Assembly: GCA_016213245.1 (NCBI GenBank)
Contig: JACRBC010000077.1
Span: forward strand, 1-54,205
DNA length: 54,205 nt
From: Candidatus Solibacter usitatus
GTDB lineage: Bacteria; Acidobacteriota; Terriglobia; Bryobacterales; Bryobacteraceae
Direction: 5' to 3'
How positions within the stretch are numbered: position 1 is the stretch's first letter; each line of letters opens with the position of its first letter. The position numbers and the translations under genes were made by a program. Positions 30,695 to 37,264 of this stretch are shown piece after piece. The notes beneath the pieces were generated by a model. The model worked only from the letters and a program-made list of their open reading frames with translations. It did not search any database and was not told the DNA's origin.

Positions 30695-32089
30695 ATGCTC
30701 AATCGCCGTCAATTCACCGCCGCTCTGGCCGCTCCCGCCGCGTCAGGGACAAAACTGAAAAAAGTGTCGAAAAGTGTCGAATCCGTCGTCCTGGTGGTGG
30801 CCGACGACCTGGGCCTGCACACCGGCGCGTACGGCGACACGGTGGCGCGGACGCCGCATCTGGACCGCCTGGCCGCAGAAGGCGTACGGTTCACGCACGG
30901 ATTCGCCACCACGGCCTCGTGCAGCGCCAGCCGCAGCGTTCTGCTGACGGGCCTGCACAACCACGCCAACGGGCAGTACGGACACGCCCACGCCGAGCAC
31001 CACTTCAGCCTCTTGCCCCACGTCCGGACATTGCCCCTCCTGTTGAAGGACGCCGGCTACCGGACGGGGCTGGTGGGCAAGTTCCACGTGGCGCCGGCCG
31101 GGGCGTTCGGGTGGGACATGCTGTCGGAGGGGATGGACCGGAACGTGAGCCGGATGGCGGAGACGGCGCGCAAGTTCATCGAAGGCTGCGGCGGCGCGCC
31201 GTTCTTCCTGCACTACGCCTTCGGAGACCCCCACCGCGCGGGCAAGGGGTTCGCCAACGACCGCCCGCAGCCGGGAGTCGCGAAGGGCGTCTTTGATCCG
31301 CAGCATGTACAGGTCCCCTCCTTCCTGCCGGACACGCCGGGCACGCGGGCGGAGCTGGCGGAATACTACCAGGCGGCCAACCGGCTCGATCAGGGCGTGG
31401 GAATGCTGATGGAGGTGCTGCGCCAGAGCGGGCGGCTGGACAATACGCTGGTGATCTTCCTGAGCGACAACGGCATGCCGTTTCCGAACGCCAAGACGAA
31501 CCTGTACGACGCCGGCGCGCACCTGCCGCTGATTGTCCGGCCGCCGGGCGGATGGCCGCGCGGCATGACGAACGAGGCGATGGTGAGTTGGGCCGACATC
31601 GCGCCCACCATCCTGGACTTCTGCCGCGCCCGGGGGCCGGAGTATCCGCTGCAGGGGCGCAGCTTTCTTCCGCTCCTGGAGCAGGCAAGGCCGGCCGGGT
31701 GGGACCTGGTGTTCTTCTCCCACACCTTCCACGAAGTGACCATGCACTACCCGGTGCGCGGCACGCGCACGCCGAGGTACAAGTACTTGCGGAACCTGGT
31801 GCACCAGGCGCCCTTCCCCCACGCCAGCGACCTGTGGGCCTCGCGCACATGGACCGATGTGCGGGCACAGGGCGAAAGCGGGATGATCGGCCGGCGGCGG
31901 GTGCATGACTACCTGTTCCGCGCTCCGGAGGAGTTGTACGACGTGGCCGCCGATCCCGGCGAGGTGAGGAACCTGGCGGGCGCCTCGGCGCACCAGACTG
32001 TGCTGGCGGAGTTGCGGCGCCAGACGCAGGAGTTCCGCCGGCGCACCGGGGATCCGTGGCTGATCAACGACAGTTACGAGTCGCGTTAG
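30695..32089 (+). CDS. Exported sulfatase (sulfamidase/heparan N-sulfatase-like)
   Basis: A 464-residue sulfatase with a Tat-like leader (MLNRRQFTAALAAPAA). It has VVADDLGLHTGAYGD for metal binding and the modification motif CSASRSVLLTGLHNHANGQY with Cys76; the motif is C-x-A-S-R, an accepted variant of C-x-P-S-R. GLVGKFHV, VIFLSDNGMPFPNAKTNLYD and a C-terminal RAPEELYDVAADPGEVRNL follow. The LLTGLHNHANGQYGH stretch is characteristic of the SGSH-like subgroup. It is the second sulfatase of the window, but on its own transcript. The TAG overlaps the convergent lipoprotein TAA in TTAG (32086-32089). Confidence 0.9.
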   Translation: MLNRRQFTAALAAPAASGTKLKKVSKSVESVVLVVADDLGLHTGAYGDTVARTPHLDRLAAEGVRFTHGFATTASCSASRSVLLTGLHNHANGQYGHAHAEHHFSLLPHVRTLPLLLKDAGYRTGLVGKFHVAPAGAFGWDMLSEGMDRNVSRMAETARKFIEGCGGAPFFLHYAFGDPHRAGKGFANDRPQPGVAKGVFDPQHVQVPSFLPDTPGTRAELAEYYQAANRLDQGVGMLMEVLRQSGRLDNTLVIFLSDNGMPFPNAKTNLYDAGAHLPLIVRPPGGWPRGMTNEAMVSWADIAPTILDFCRARGPEYPLQGRSFLPLLEQARPAGWDLVFFSHTFHEVTMHYPVRGTRTPRYKYLRNLVHQAPFPHASDLWASRTWTDVRAQGESGMIGRRRVHDYLFRAPEELYDVAADPGEVRNLAGASAHQTVLAELRRQTQEFRRRTGDPWLINDSYESR

Positions 32090-33258
32090 GGATTGCGGAT
32101 GGCGACCTGAAGGTTGGATTCCTGGCGTCCGGCGCCATAGCCCATGCGGAAGGGGAGGGGCTTGACGGAAGCGGGATTCGCCTCATAGGCCTCGCGCAGC
32201 GCCGGCTGCTTGCGGAACTGGAAGCTCTCCCCGTAGGGCCGCGTGTAGCCGCCGTAGAGCCTGACCTGCCAGGCGGGGGAGTTCAGGTGGCTCCACGGGA
32301 TGCCGGAGTCGTCCTGGATGATGGCATGGCTGTGTTCGAGGATCAGGTCGCGGATCACGGAGAAGCCCTTGTCGTGAAGCATGTAGGAGGTCGCCTTGAG
32401 CAGTGTGGCGGGACGGTTCAGGGAGGCCACATAGGCCCGGAAGCCGGGGTTGTCCCGCAAATGCCGGTCGTCGAGATTGAGCGAGACGTAGACCAGGCGG
32501 GCGGGAGGTTCGTTGCCGCGCCGGATGTCGAAGGAGAGGCTGCGGTTGTACCCGAAGGCGGTGGGTTTGGCATCTTCCTCGCGGCTGGCGAGGCGGCCCG
32601 TTTCGTCCACCTGCACATAGGAGTAGTCGAGGATGTCATAGCCGAGGCGGGCGAGCAGGATGAGGATGGGCTCGGCGACGCCATCGGTGACCTGGCCGCG
32701 GAGTTGATGGTCCATCTCGCGGGTGACAAAGAAGCTCTTGCCCAGCAGGGAGGAGAGCGTGCCAGCGATGGCGGGGAGACGCGCAGGGAGCTCCTCGACA
32801 GGGAAGTCCTCCACGTGAGGGACTCGCCCGGGCGGCTCCAGAGCCGCCATGGCGTAGGTGGTGTGGCCTGGAAGGAGCGCCAGCATGGTCAGGGCGTCGG
32901 CGCCGGAGAAGGGGTACCAGATGGCGCGGCCATCGAATGGGGCGCCGCTCAATTCCGACTGGTGGAACTTCGCCATGCCCTCTTTGCGCCGGGTCTCGAA
33001 CAGCGCCCAGAGCTCGTTCATGTTGCGGGCGTGATCGGTCCAGGCCGGTTCGGCTTCCAGGGCCTTGAACCGGCTCGCCGGCCGTCCAGGGAGGCCGGCC
33101 AGGAACCGGGCGGCGTCGCTGGCGTCGAGAGCCGGTTGGCTGGCCGGGAGCGCGCGGGCCGCCGGCGCGGCCGGTTTGGCGGCGGGGCCGTCGACGCCGC
33201 GGCAAGCGGAGAAAGCGAGAGGAAGAGCGAGAAGGATGTGGACGCCAGGGCGGATCAT
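32086..33258 (-). CDS. Lipoprotein of unknown function
   Basis: A 390-residue protein. The ATG at 33258 opens a lipoprotein signal (MIRPGVHILLALPLAFSACR, lipobox ending at Cys19); the frame upstream lacks one. An Ala/Pro linker is followed by a soluble domain with WYPFSGADALTMLALLPGH, SLLGKSFFVTREMDHQL, ILILLARLGYDILDYSYVQV and ATSYMLHDKGFSVIRDLILE. I do not recognise the family or any catalytic motif. TACACT lies 12 nt upstream of the start. It follows nrfA in the same direction at a distance of 35 nt, so it may be read through from the nitrite reductase operon. Confidence 0.65.
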   Translation of the reverse strand: MIRPGVHILLALPLAFSACRGVDGPAAKPAAPAARALPASQPALDASDAARFLAGLPGRPASRFKALEAEPAWTDHARNMNELWALFETRRKEGMAKFHQSELSGAPFDGRAIWYPFSGADALTMLALLPGHTTYAMAALEPPGRVPHVEDFPVEELPARLPAIAGTLSSLLGKSFFVTREMDHQLRGQVTDGVAEPILILLARLGYDILDYSYVQVDETGRLASREEDAKPTAFGYNRSLSFDIRRGNEPPARLVYVSLNLDDRHLRDNPGFRAYVASLNRPATLLKATSYMLHDKGFSVIRDLILEHSHAIIQDDSGIPWSHLNSPAWQVRLYGGYTRPYGESFQFRKQPALREAYEANPASVKPLPFRMGYGAGRQESNLQVAIRNP

Positions 33259-33293
33259 GTGGCTAGAACCAGTGTAGCCGCCCTGGCCGGTTG

Positions 33294-34688
33294 TCAGTTC
33301 CCCGCGTGAACCGCGGGTTTGAGATTGAGCGCCCGGAGTGCGACCTGGCCCTTGCGGATGGAGTCCAGGGCCTGGGTGAGCAGGCGGAGTTCCTCGCCGG
33401 GGGCATGGAAGCCGCCGGAGTTGTCGGCTTCGACGAAGTCGATGAAGAACTGGCCCTTGCGCTGGGCGGCCCACGCGTCCTTCAACTGCTCGCCGGAGGC
33501 GCCGGTTTCACGCGCCTTCTTGATGTCGGCGATGAGTTCCATCAGGGCGTCCAAGGCGACGTTGCGAGCTTCGAGGAAACGGCCCTGGATCTGCTCGACC
33601 CGGTCTTTCATCTCCTGCTCGGGGAAGCGGTGGCAGCCCTGGCAGGCGCGGTTGATGTTGAGCATGGGGCTGCGCACCCAGTGGTCGCTGATCTTGGCGC
33701 CGCCCTCGCGCTTGTAGGGCATGTGGCAATCGGCGCAGGCGACGCCGGAGCGGGCATGGATGCCCTGGCTCCAGAGCTCAAACTCGGGATGCTGGGCCTT
33801 GAGGACGGGCGCTCCGGTCTCCTTGTGGGTGAAGTCCTTGTGCTTCACCTCCTCGTAGTAGGCAAAGGCGTCTTCGGCCTTGAGTCCCTTGTGCCAGGGG
33901 AAGGTGAGGCGCTTCTCGTCGCCCTTCAAGTAGTACTCCACGTGGCACTGGCCGCAGACAAAGCTGCGCATCTCCTGGGCGGAGGCGTCGCGGTTCGGGT
34001 CGTAGTCCTTGACGCCCTGGGAGGCCTTCAGGTTGCGGATGCCTTCGAGGAAGGCGGGACGGGTGATGCGCAGGGCCATGGACGCGGGGTCGTGGCAGTC
34101 GATGCAGGCGACGGGGTGCTTGGCGAGCTTGGTGGCCTCGGCATAGGGCGTTTTGTTCATCACCTCAAAGCCCTTGGTGATGTCGCCGTTGCCCAGTTTC
34201 TTCATCACGGTATAGGTGGAAGCGTGACAGTTCAGGCAGGCGCCGGGCTGCTTGAAATCGAGGACGCGCTTGGTGTAGCGCTGGTCGTCGAGCATGTAGG
34301 CGTGGCCGCGGTCCTCGCGGAAGTCGACGCCGAAGGGGTATCCGGCCCACATGGTCTTGAGCCGGAGGTCCTCTTCGATCTTGCTCTGAGAGACGACGGC
34401 GCGGGGATCGGCCTGGGTGGGGGCGTGCGGCAGCGCCTCGGAGCCGCCGTAGCGCGTGCGGGTCTGGTCGACGGTGCGTTTGTAGGCGTCGTACTGGAGC
34501 GGGAAGTTCCTGCCCCAGACAGCCGGGTCTTCCGTATCGTCGGTGACCTCGACGACGCGGAAGAAGGTGCTGCGCGCCTCCTGTTTGTGTTCAAAGATGT
34601 TGACCAGCAGGGCGGCGGCACCGATGGTAAGGATGGCTGTGATGACGACGGCCCAGATGATTTTCTGCTTCAGTTTTGGGTCGGACAT
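33294..34688 (-). CDS. nrfA: Pentaheme cytochrome c nitrite reductase NrfA (CxxCH active-site type)
   Basis: Reduces nitrite to ammonium with six electrons at the outer face of the membrane. The 464-residue protein has an N-terminal membrane helix (IIWAVVITAILTIGAAALLV) and five heme motifs: CLNCH (151-155), CIDCH (195-199), CGQCH (245-249), CADCH (318-322) and CQGCH (349-353). The first site is CxxCH instead of the lysine-ligated CxxCK of classical NrfA, as in a known subset of NrfA enzymes. Further conserved features are GIHARSGVACADCHMPY and DHWVRSPML. AGGAAAG lies 5 nt before the ATG. nrfH is 31 nt upstream. Confidence 0.93.
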   Translation of the reverse strand: MSDPKLKQKIIWAVVITAILTIGAAALLVNIFEHKQEARSTFFRVVEVTDDTEDPAVWGRNFPLQYDAYKRTVDQTRTRYGGSEALPHAPTQADPRAVVSQSKIEEDLRLKTMWAGYPFGVDFREDRGHAYMLDDQRYTKRVLDFKQPGACLNCHASTYTVMKKLGNGDITKGFEVMNKTPYAEATKLAKHPVACIDCHDPASMALRITRPAFLEGIRNLKASQGVKDYDPNRDASAQEMRSFVCGQCHVEYYLKGDEKRLTFPWHKGLKAEDAFAYYEEVKHKDFTHKETGAPVLKAQHPEFELWSQGIHARSGVACADCHMPYKREGGAKISDHWVRSPMLNINRACQGCHRFPEQEMKDRVEQIQGRFLEARNVALDALMELIADIKKARETGASGEQLKDAWAAQRKGQFFIDFVEADNSGGFHAPGEELRLLTQALDSIRKGQVALRALNLKPAVHAGN

Positions 34689-34719
34689 AGTATCTTTCCT
34701 ATTGATGATGATGAGATCT

Positions 34720-35175
34720 TCAGTGGGCGTGGCCCACGTTTCGATGACAGGTGGTACACGAAGGGGAATCGCCTTCGTGCCTGGTGGCCCGGATACCCGA
34801 CGTGAGATCGTCGTGGCACTTCATGCAGGCCTCGTCGGCCACCCGGTGGTTCCGGGGAGTGATGATGATGTCGTCGGGAAACCTGCCCGAAGTGAAGGCC
34901 AGGGAGTGGTTGAAGCCGTTCAGCGCCTTGGTAAAGTATTTGGCGACGAGGCCGTCCGGGGCATGGCAATCGTTGCACACGGCGATCTGGTGATGGCTGG
35001 ACCGCTTCCAGCCATCATATTGCGCCTTCATCACGTGGCAGTTGGCGCAGGCGGCGGGGTCATCGGTCATGTAGGACGCCCCGCGGGCGTAGCCAAAGGT
35101 GTAGACCCCGAGCCCGATGAGCAGGCCGACTGGCAGGCCAAGGAGGATGGGAGCGATGGAGCCCTTTTGGTTCAT
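34720..35175 (-). CDS. nrfH: Tetraheme cytochrome NrfH, menaquinol-oxidising partner of NrfA
   Basis: NapC/NirT-family protein that oxidises menaquinol and passes electrons to NrfA. About 151 residues, with one N-terminal membrane anchor (SIAPILLGLPVGLLIGLGVY) followed by TDDPAACANCHVMKAQYDGW and the heme sites CANCH, CNDCH, CMKCH and CTTCH. The first-heme region with CANCHVM matches NrfH, in which Met can ligate heme 1. Start: ATG at 35175; GTG at 35178 is one codon longer. TAGCCT (minus strand, 35184-35189) precedes it and a CRP/FNR-type palindrome is centred about 41 bp upstream. Confidence 0.93.
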   Translation of the reverse strand: MNQKGSIAPILLGLPVGLLIGLGVYTFGYARGASYMTDDPAACANCHVMKAQYDGWKRSSHHQIAVCNDCHAPDGLVAKYFTKALNGFNHSLAFTSGRFPDDIIITPRNHRVADEACMKCHDDLTSGIRATRHEGDSPSCTTCHRNVGHAH

Positions 35176-35183
35176 CACGATTC

Positions 35184-35189
35184 AGGCTA
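35184..35189 (-). promoter_or_regulatory. -10-like element for nrfHA
   Basis: TAGCCT on the minus strand ends 8 nt before the nrfH ATG at 35175. A transcript would start about 7 nt downstream, near 35177, making the message leaderless or nearly so. The operator at 35211-35226 would then be centred at about -41.5. Confidence 0.4.
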
Positions 35190-35210
35190 ATGCAAATTTG
35201 GAGGCGCGGT

Positions 35211-35226
35211 TGTGACTAAAGTCACA
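35211..35226. promoter_or_regulatory. CRP/FNR-superfamily operator between nrfHA and the porin-napA operon
   Basis: TGTGACTAAAGTCACA is a perfect 16-bp palindrome containing TGTGA-N6-TCACA, the consensus of CRP-like regulators (also HcpR-type regulators of nitrite/NO genes). Its centre (35218.5) is about 41.5 bp from a start site predicted from TAGCCT for nrfH and from TACTCT (35248-35253) for the divergent porin. That is the class II activator position for both. The half site TTGAT of enterobacterial FNR is absent, so the regulator is more CRP/HcpR-like. Confidence 0.6.
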
Positions 35227-35247
35227 TTGCAGCAAAAAAAGAGCCGT

Positions 35248-35253
35248 TACTCT
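35248..35253 (+). promoter_or_regulatory. -10-like element for the porin-napA operon
   Basis: TACTCT predicts a start site near 35260, 28 nt before the porin ATG. The CRP/FNR-type palindrome is centred 41.5 bp upstream of that position. Confidence 0.35.
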
Positions 35254-35287
35254 TAATCTTGAAGTTGAAACCAAGGTCAGCCTAAGC

Positions 35288-36835
35288 ATGAGACAAACAC
35301 TACTATTAGCGGTTACATTGTGCGCCGGATGTGCGCTACTGCCAGCGTGGGCCGAGGGTGGCGAGCAAGGGCAGGCCGCGCCGGCGTCCAAGCCCGCGCA
35401 GGCGCCGGCCGCGGCCGCCAAGCCCGCCGCAGCCGCGCCTGCCGCCTTCAAGCCCATCAAGTGGGGCAACGTGGTGGTGAGCGGCAGCCTGAGGACACGG
35501 CTGGAGATGTGGGACTGGTTCGCGGGCAACGCGAACAACGATTACGCCTTCAGCGGCAACCTCTTCCGCTTGAGCTTCGCGCAGACGCTGAAGAAGGTGG
35601 ACTGGCAACTGGAGCTGGCCGCGCCGGTCCTGCTGGGCCTGCCGAAGGACGCCATCGCGCCGGCGCCCCAGTCGCAGTTCGGGCTGGGCGGCAACTACTA
35701 CGCGGCCAATAAGAACTCGCAGAACGCGGCGATGCTCTTCCCCAAGCAGGGCTATGTCCGGTTCAAGGGGCTGTTCGGGGACAAGGACCAGAGCGTCCGG
35801 CTGGGGCGGTTTGAGTGGATGGACGGCGGCGAGGCGATGCCGAAGGACCCGACGCTGGCGGCGTTGAAGCGGGACCGGGTCAACCAGCGGCTGATCGGGC
35901 CCTTTCCGTGGACGCACGTGGGACGGAGTTTTGACGGCGGGCATTATACGTCGAACAAGGGGCGGATCAACTACACGCTGGTGGGCGCGCTGCCGACGCG
36001 GGGCGCGTTCCAGGTGGACGGGTGGGGCAACCTGAAGGTGGGCTTCGTGTACGGGTCGGTGACGGGCCAGACGGGCGGGGGCAAAAGCGCGGGCGAGTGG
36101 CGTGCGCTGGCGATCTACTACCAGGACTGGCGGCACGTGCTCAAGACGGACAACCGGCCGGCGGCGGTGCGGCAACTGGACATGAACAGCATCCGCATCG
36201 GGACCTACGGCGGCCACTACATTCACAAGGTGGACACGGCGGCGGGCACGATGAACGTGATGTTGTGGGGCGTGCTGCAAAGCGGCAAGTGGGGGCGGCA
36301 GGACCATGCCGCGGGCGCCATCGACCTGGAGGCCGGCTGGCAGCCGAAGGCGCTGCCGAAGCTGAAGCCATGGCTGTCGGGCGGGTATTTCCACTCCAGC
36401 GGCGACGGCGACACGCAGGACAACAAGCACAACACGTTCTTCCAGCTTCTACCGACGCCGCGGCTGTATGCCCGGACGCCGTTCTACAACATGATGAACA
36501 ACGAGGACATCTTCGGCATGCTGACCGTACGGCCGCACAAGGCGGTGACGCTGCGCAGCGAGTTCCATGCGCTGCGGCTAGCCAACCGCAAGGACCTGTG
36601 GTACCTGGGGGGCGGGGCCTTCCAGCCCTGGTCGTTTGGTTACGTCGGGCGGAACACGAGCGGCGCGCGGAGCCTGGCCAACCTGTGGGACGTGAGTGCG
36701 GACTGGAACGTGAACGCCCACTTCGCCTTCACGGGCTACCTCGGCTATGTCGACGGCAGAGCGGCGGTGCAAACCATCTATCCGAAGGGGACGAACGGCA
36801 AGTTCGGCTACCTTGAACTGACCTACAAGTTCTGA
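35288..36835 (+). CDS. Outer-membrane beta-barrel porin (alginate-export-like) of the nitrate operon
   Basis: A 515-residue protein with a signal peptide (MRQTLLLAVTLCAGCALLPA, cleaved near AWAEG) and an Ala/Pro/Lys-rich linker. The remainder alternates polar and aromatic residues as beta strands: NVVVSGSLRTRLEMWDWFAG, VRLGRFEWMDGGEA, LRSEFHALRLANRKDLWYLG, and a terminal strand LGYLELTYKF-like ending in Phe, as expected for BAM-dependent barrels. Order and pattern resemble alginate-export/Campylobacter-type porins. Being first in the operon with a tetraheme cytochrome and NapA, it may admit nitrate or nitrite (inference). Confidence 0.7.
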   Translation: MRQTLLLAVTLCAGCALLPAWAEGGEQGQAAPASKPAQAPAAAAKPAAAAPAAFKPIKWGNVVVSGSLRTRLEMWDWFAGNANNDYAFSGNLFRLSFAQTLKKVDWQLELAAPVLLGLPKDAIAPAPQSQFGLGGNYYAANKNSQNAAMLFPKQGYVRFKGLFGDKDQSVRLGRFEWMDGGEAMPKDPTLAALKRDRVNQRLIGPFPWTHVGRSFDGGHYTSNKGRINYTLVGALPTRGAFQVDGWGNLKVGFVYGSVTGQTGGGKSAGEWRALAIYYQDWRHVLKTDNRPAAVRQLDMNSIRIGTYGGHYIHKVDTAAGTMNVMLWGVLQSGKWGRQDHAAGAIDLEAGWQPKALPKLKPWLSGGYFHSSGDGDTQDNKHNTFFQLLPTPRLYARTPFYNMMNNEDIFGMLTVRPHKAVTLRSEFHALRLANRKDLWYLGGGAFQPWSFGYVGRNTSGARSLANLWDVSADWNVNAHFAFTGYLGYVDGRAAVQTIYPKGTNGKFGYLELTYKF

Positions 36836-36844
36836 GGCGAGACT

Positions 36845-37264
36845 ATGCGGCATCTGATACTCATACTTATGGCGGGCGTAGTGTGTGCGCAGACGGTGAG
36901 GAAAGCAAGTCCAGCCAAGCCGGGCCACCCGGAGGTGGGCGTGGTGACGGGAGATTGCCTGTCGTGCCACCGCGACACCAGCCGGGAGGTGGTGGCGGAC
37001 TGGGAGGCGAGCACGCATGGCTCGCGCGGGGTGGTATGTATCGCCTGTCATGAAGCGCTGGGTCCAGCCTTCGTGCGGAGGCCGGCCGAGCAGCGCTGCG
37101 TGGCCTGCCATGGGGAGATGGTGAAGGCGCTGGCGACGCCGCCGATGAAGGGTACGAGCGGGGGGCCGAGGACTTGTTTCAGTTGCCACGCGCCCCACAG
37201 CCTCAGCCCGCACAAGAGCCTGTGGCATCCGGACGTGTCGAGCAAAGGAGGGAAGCGGCGATGA
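36845..37264 (+). CDS. Periplasmic tetraheme cytochrome c, probable electron donor to NapA (NapM-like)
   Basis: A 139-residue protein with a signal peptide (MRHLILILMAGVVCAQ) and four heme c motifs: CLSCH (38-42), CIACH (65-69), CVACH (85-89) and CFSCH (111-115), with extra histidines (STHGSRG, APHSLSPHKSLWH) as distal ligands. It resembles the small multiheme donors such as NapM that accompany NapA in some sulfate reducers, rather than diheme NapB or membrane NapC. Its TGA overlaps the napA ATG (ATGA, 37261-37264), indicating tight coupling. It lies 9 nt after the porin stop. Confidence 0.8.
   Translation: MRHLILILMAGVVCAQTVRKASPAKPGHPEVGVVTGDCLSCHRDTSREVVADWEASTHGSRGVVCIACHEALGPAFVRRPAEQRCVACHGEMVKALATPPMKGTSGGPRTCFSCHAPHSLSPHKSLWHPDVSSKGGKRR

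Noticed and set aside
35288-36835. Porin gene as part of a polysaccharide export locus
   Set aside because: The barrel pattern resembles alginate-export proteins, but the gene is 9 nt upstream of a tetraheme cytochrome and napA, with no polymer synthesis genes nearby.
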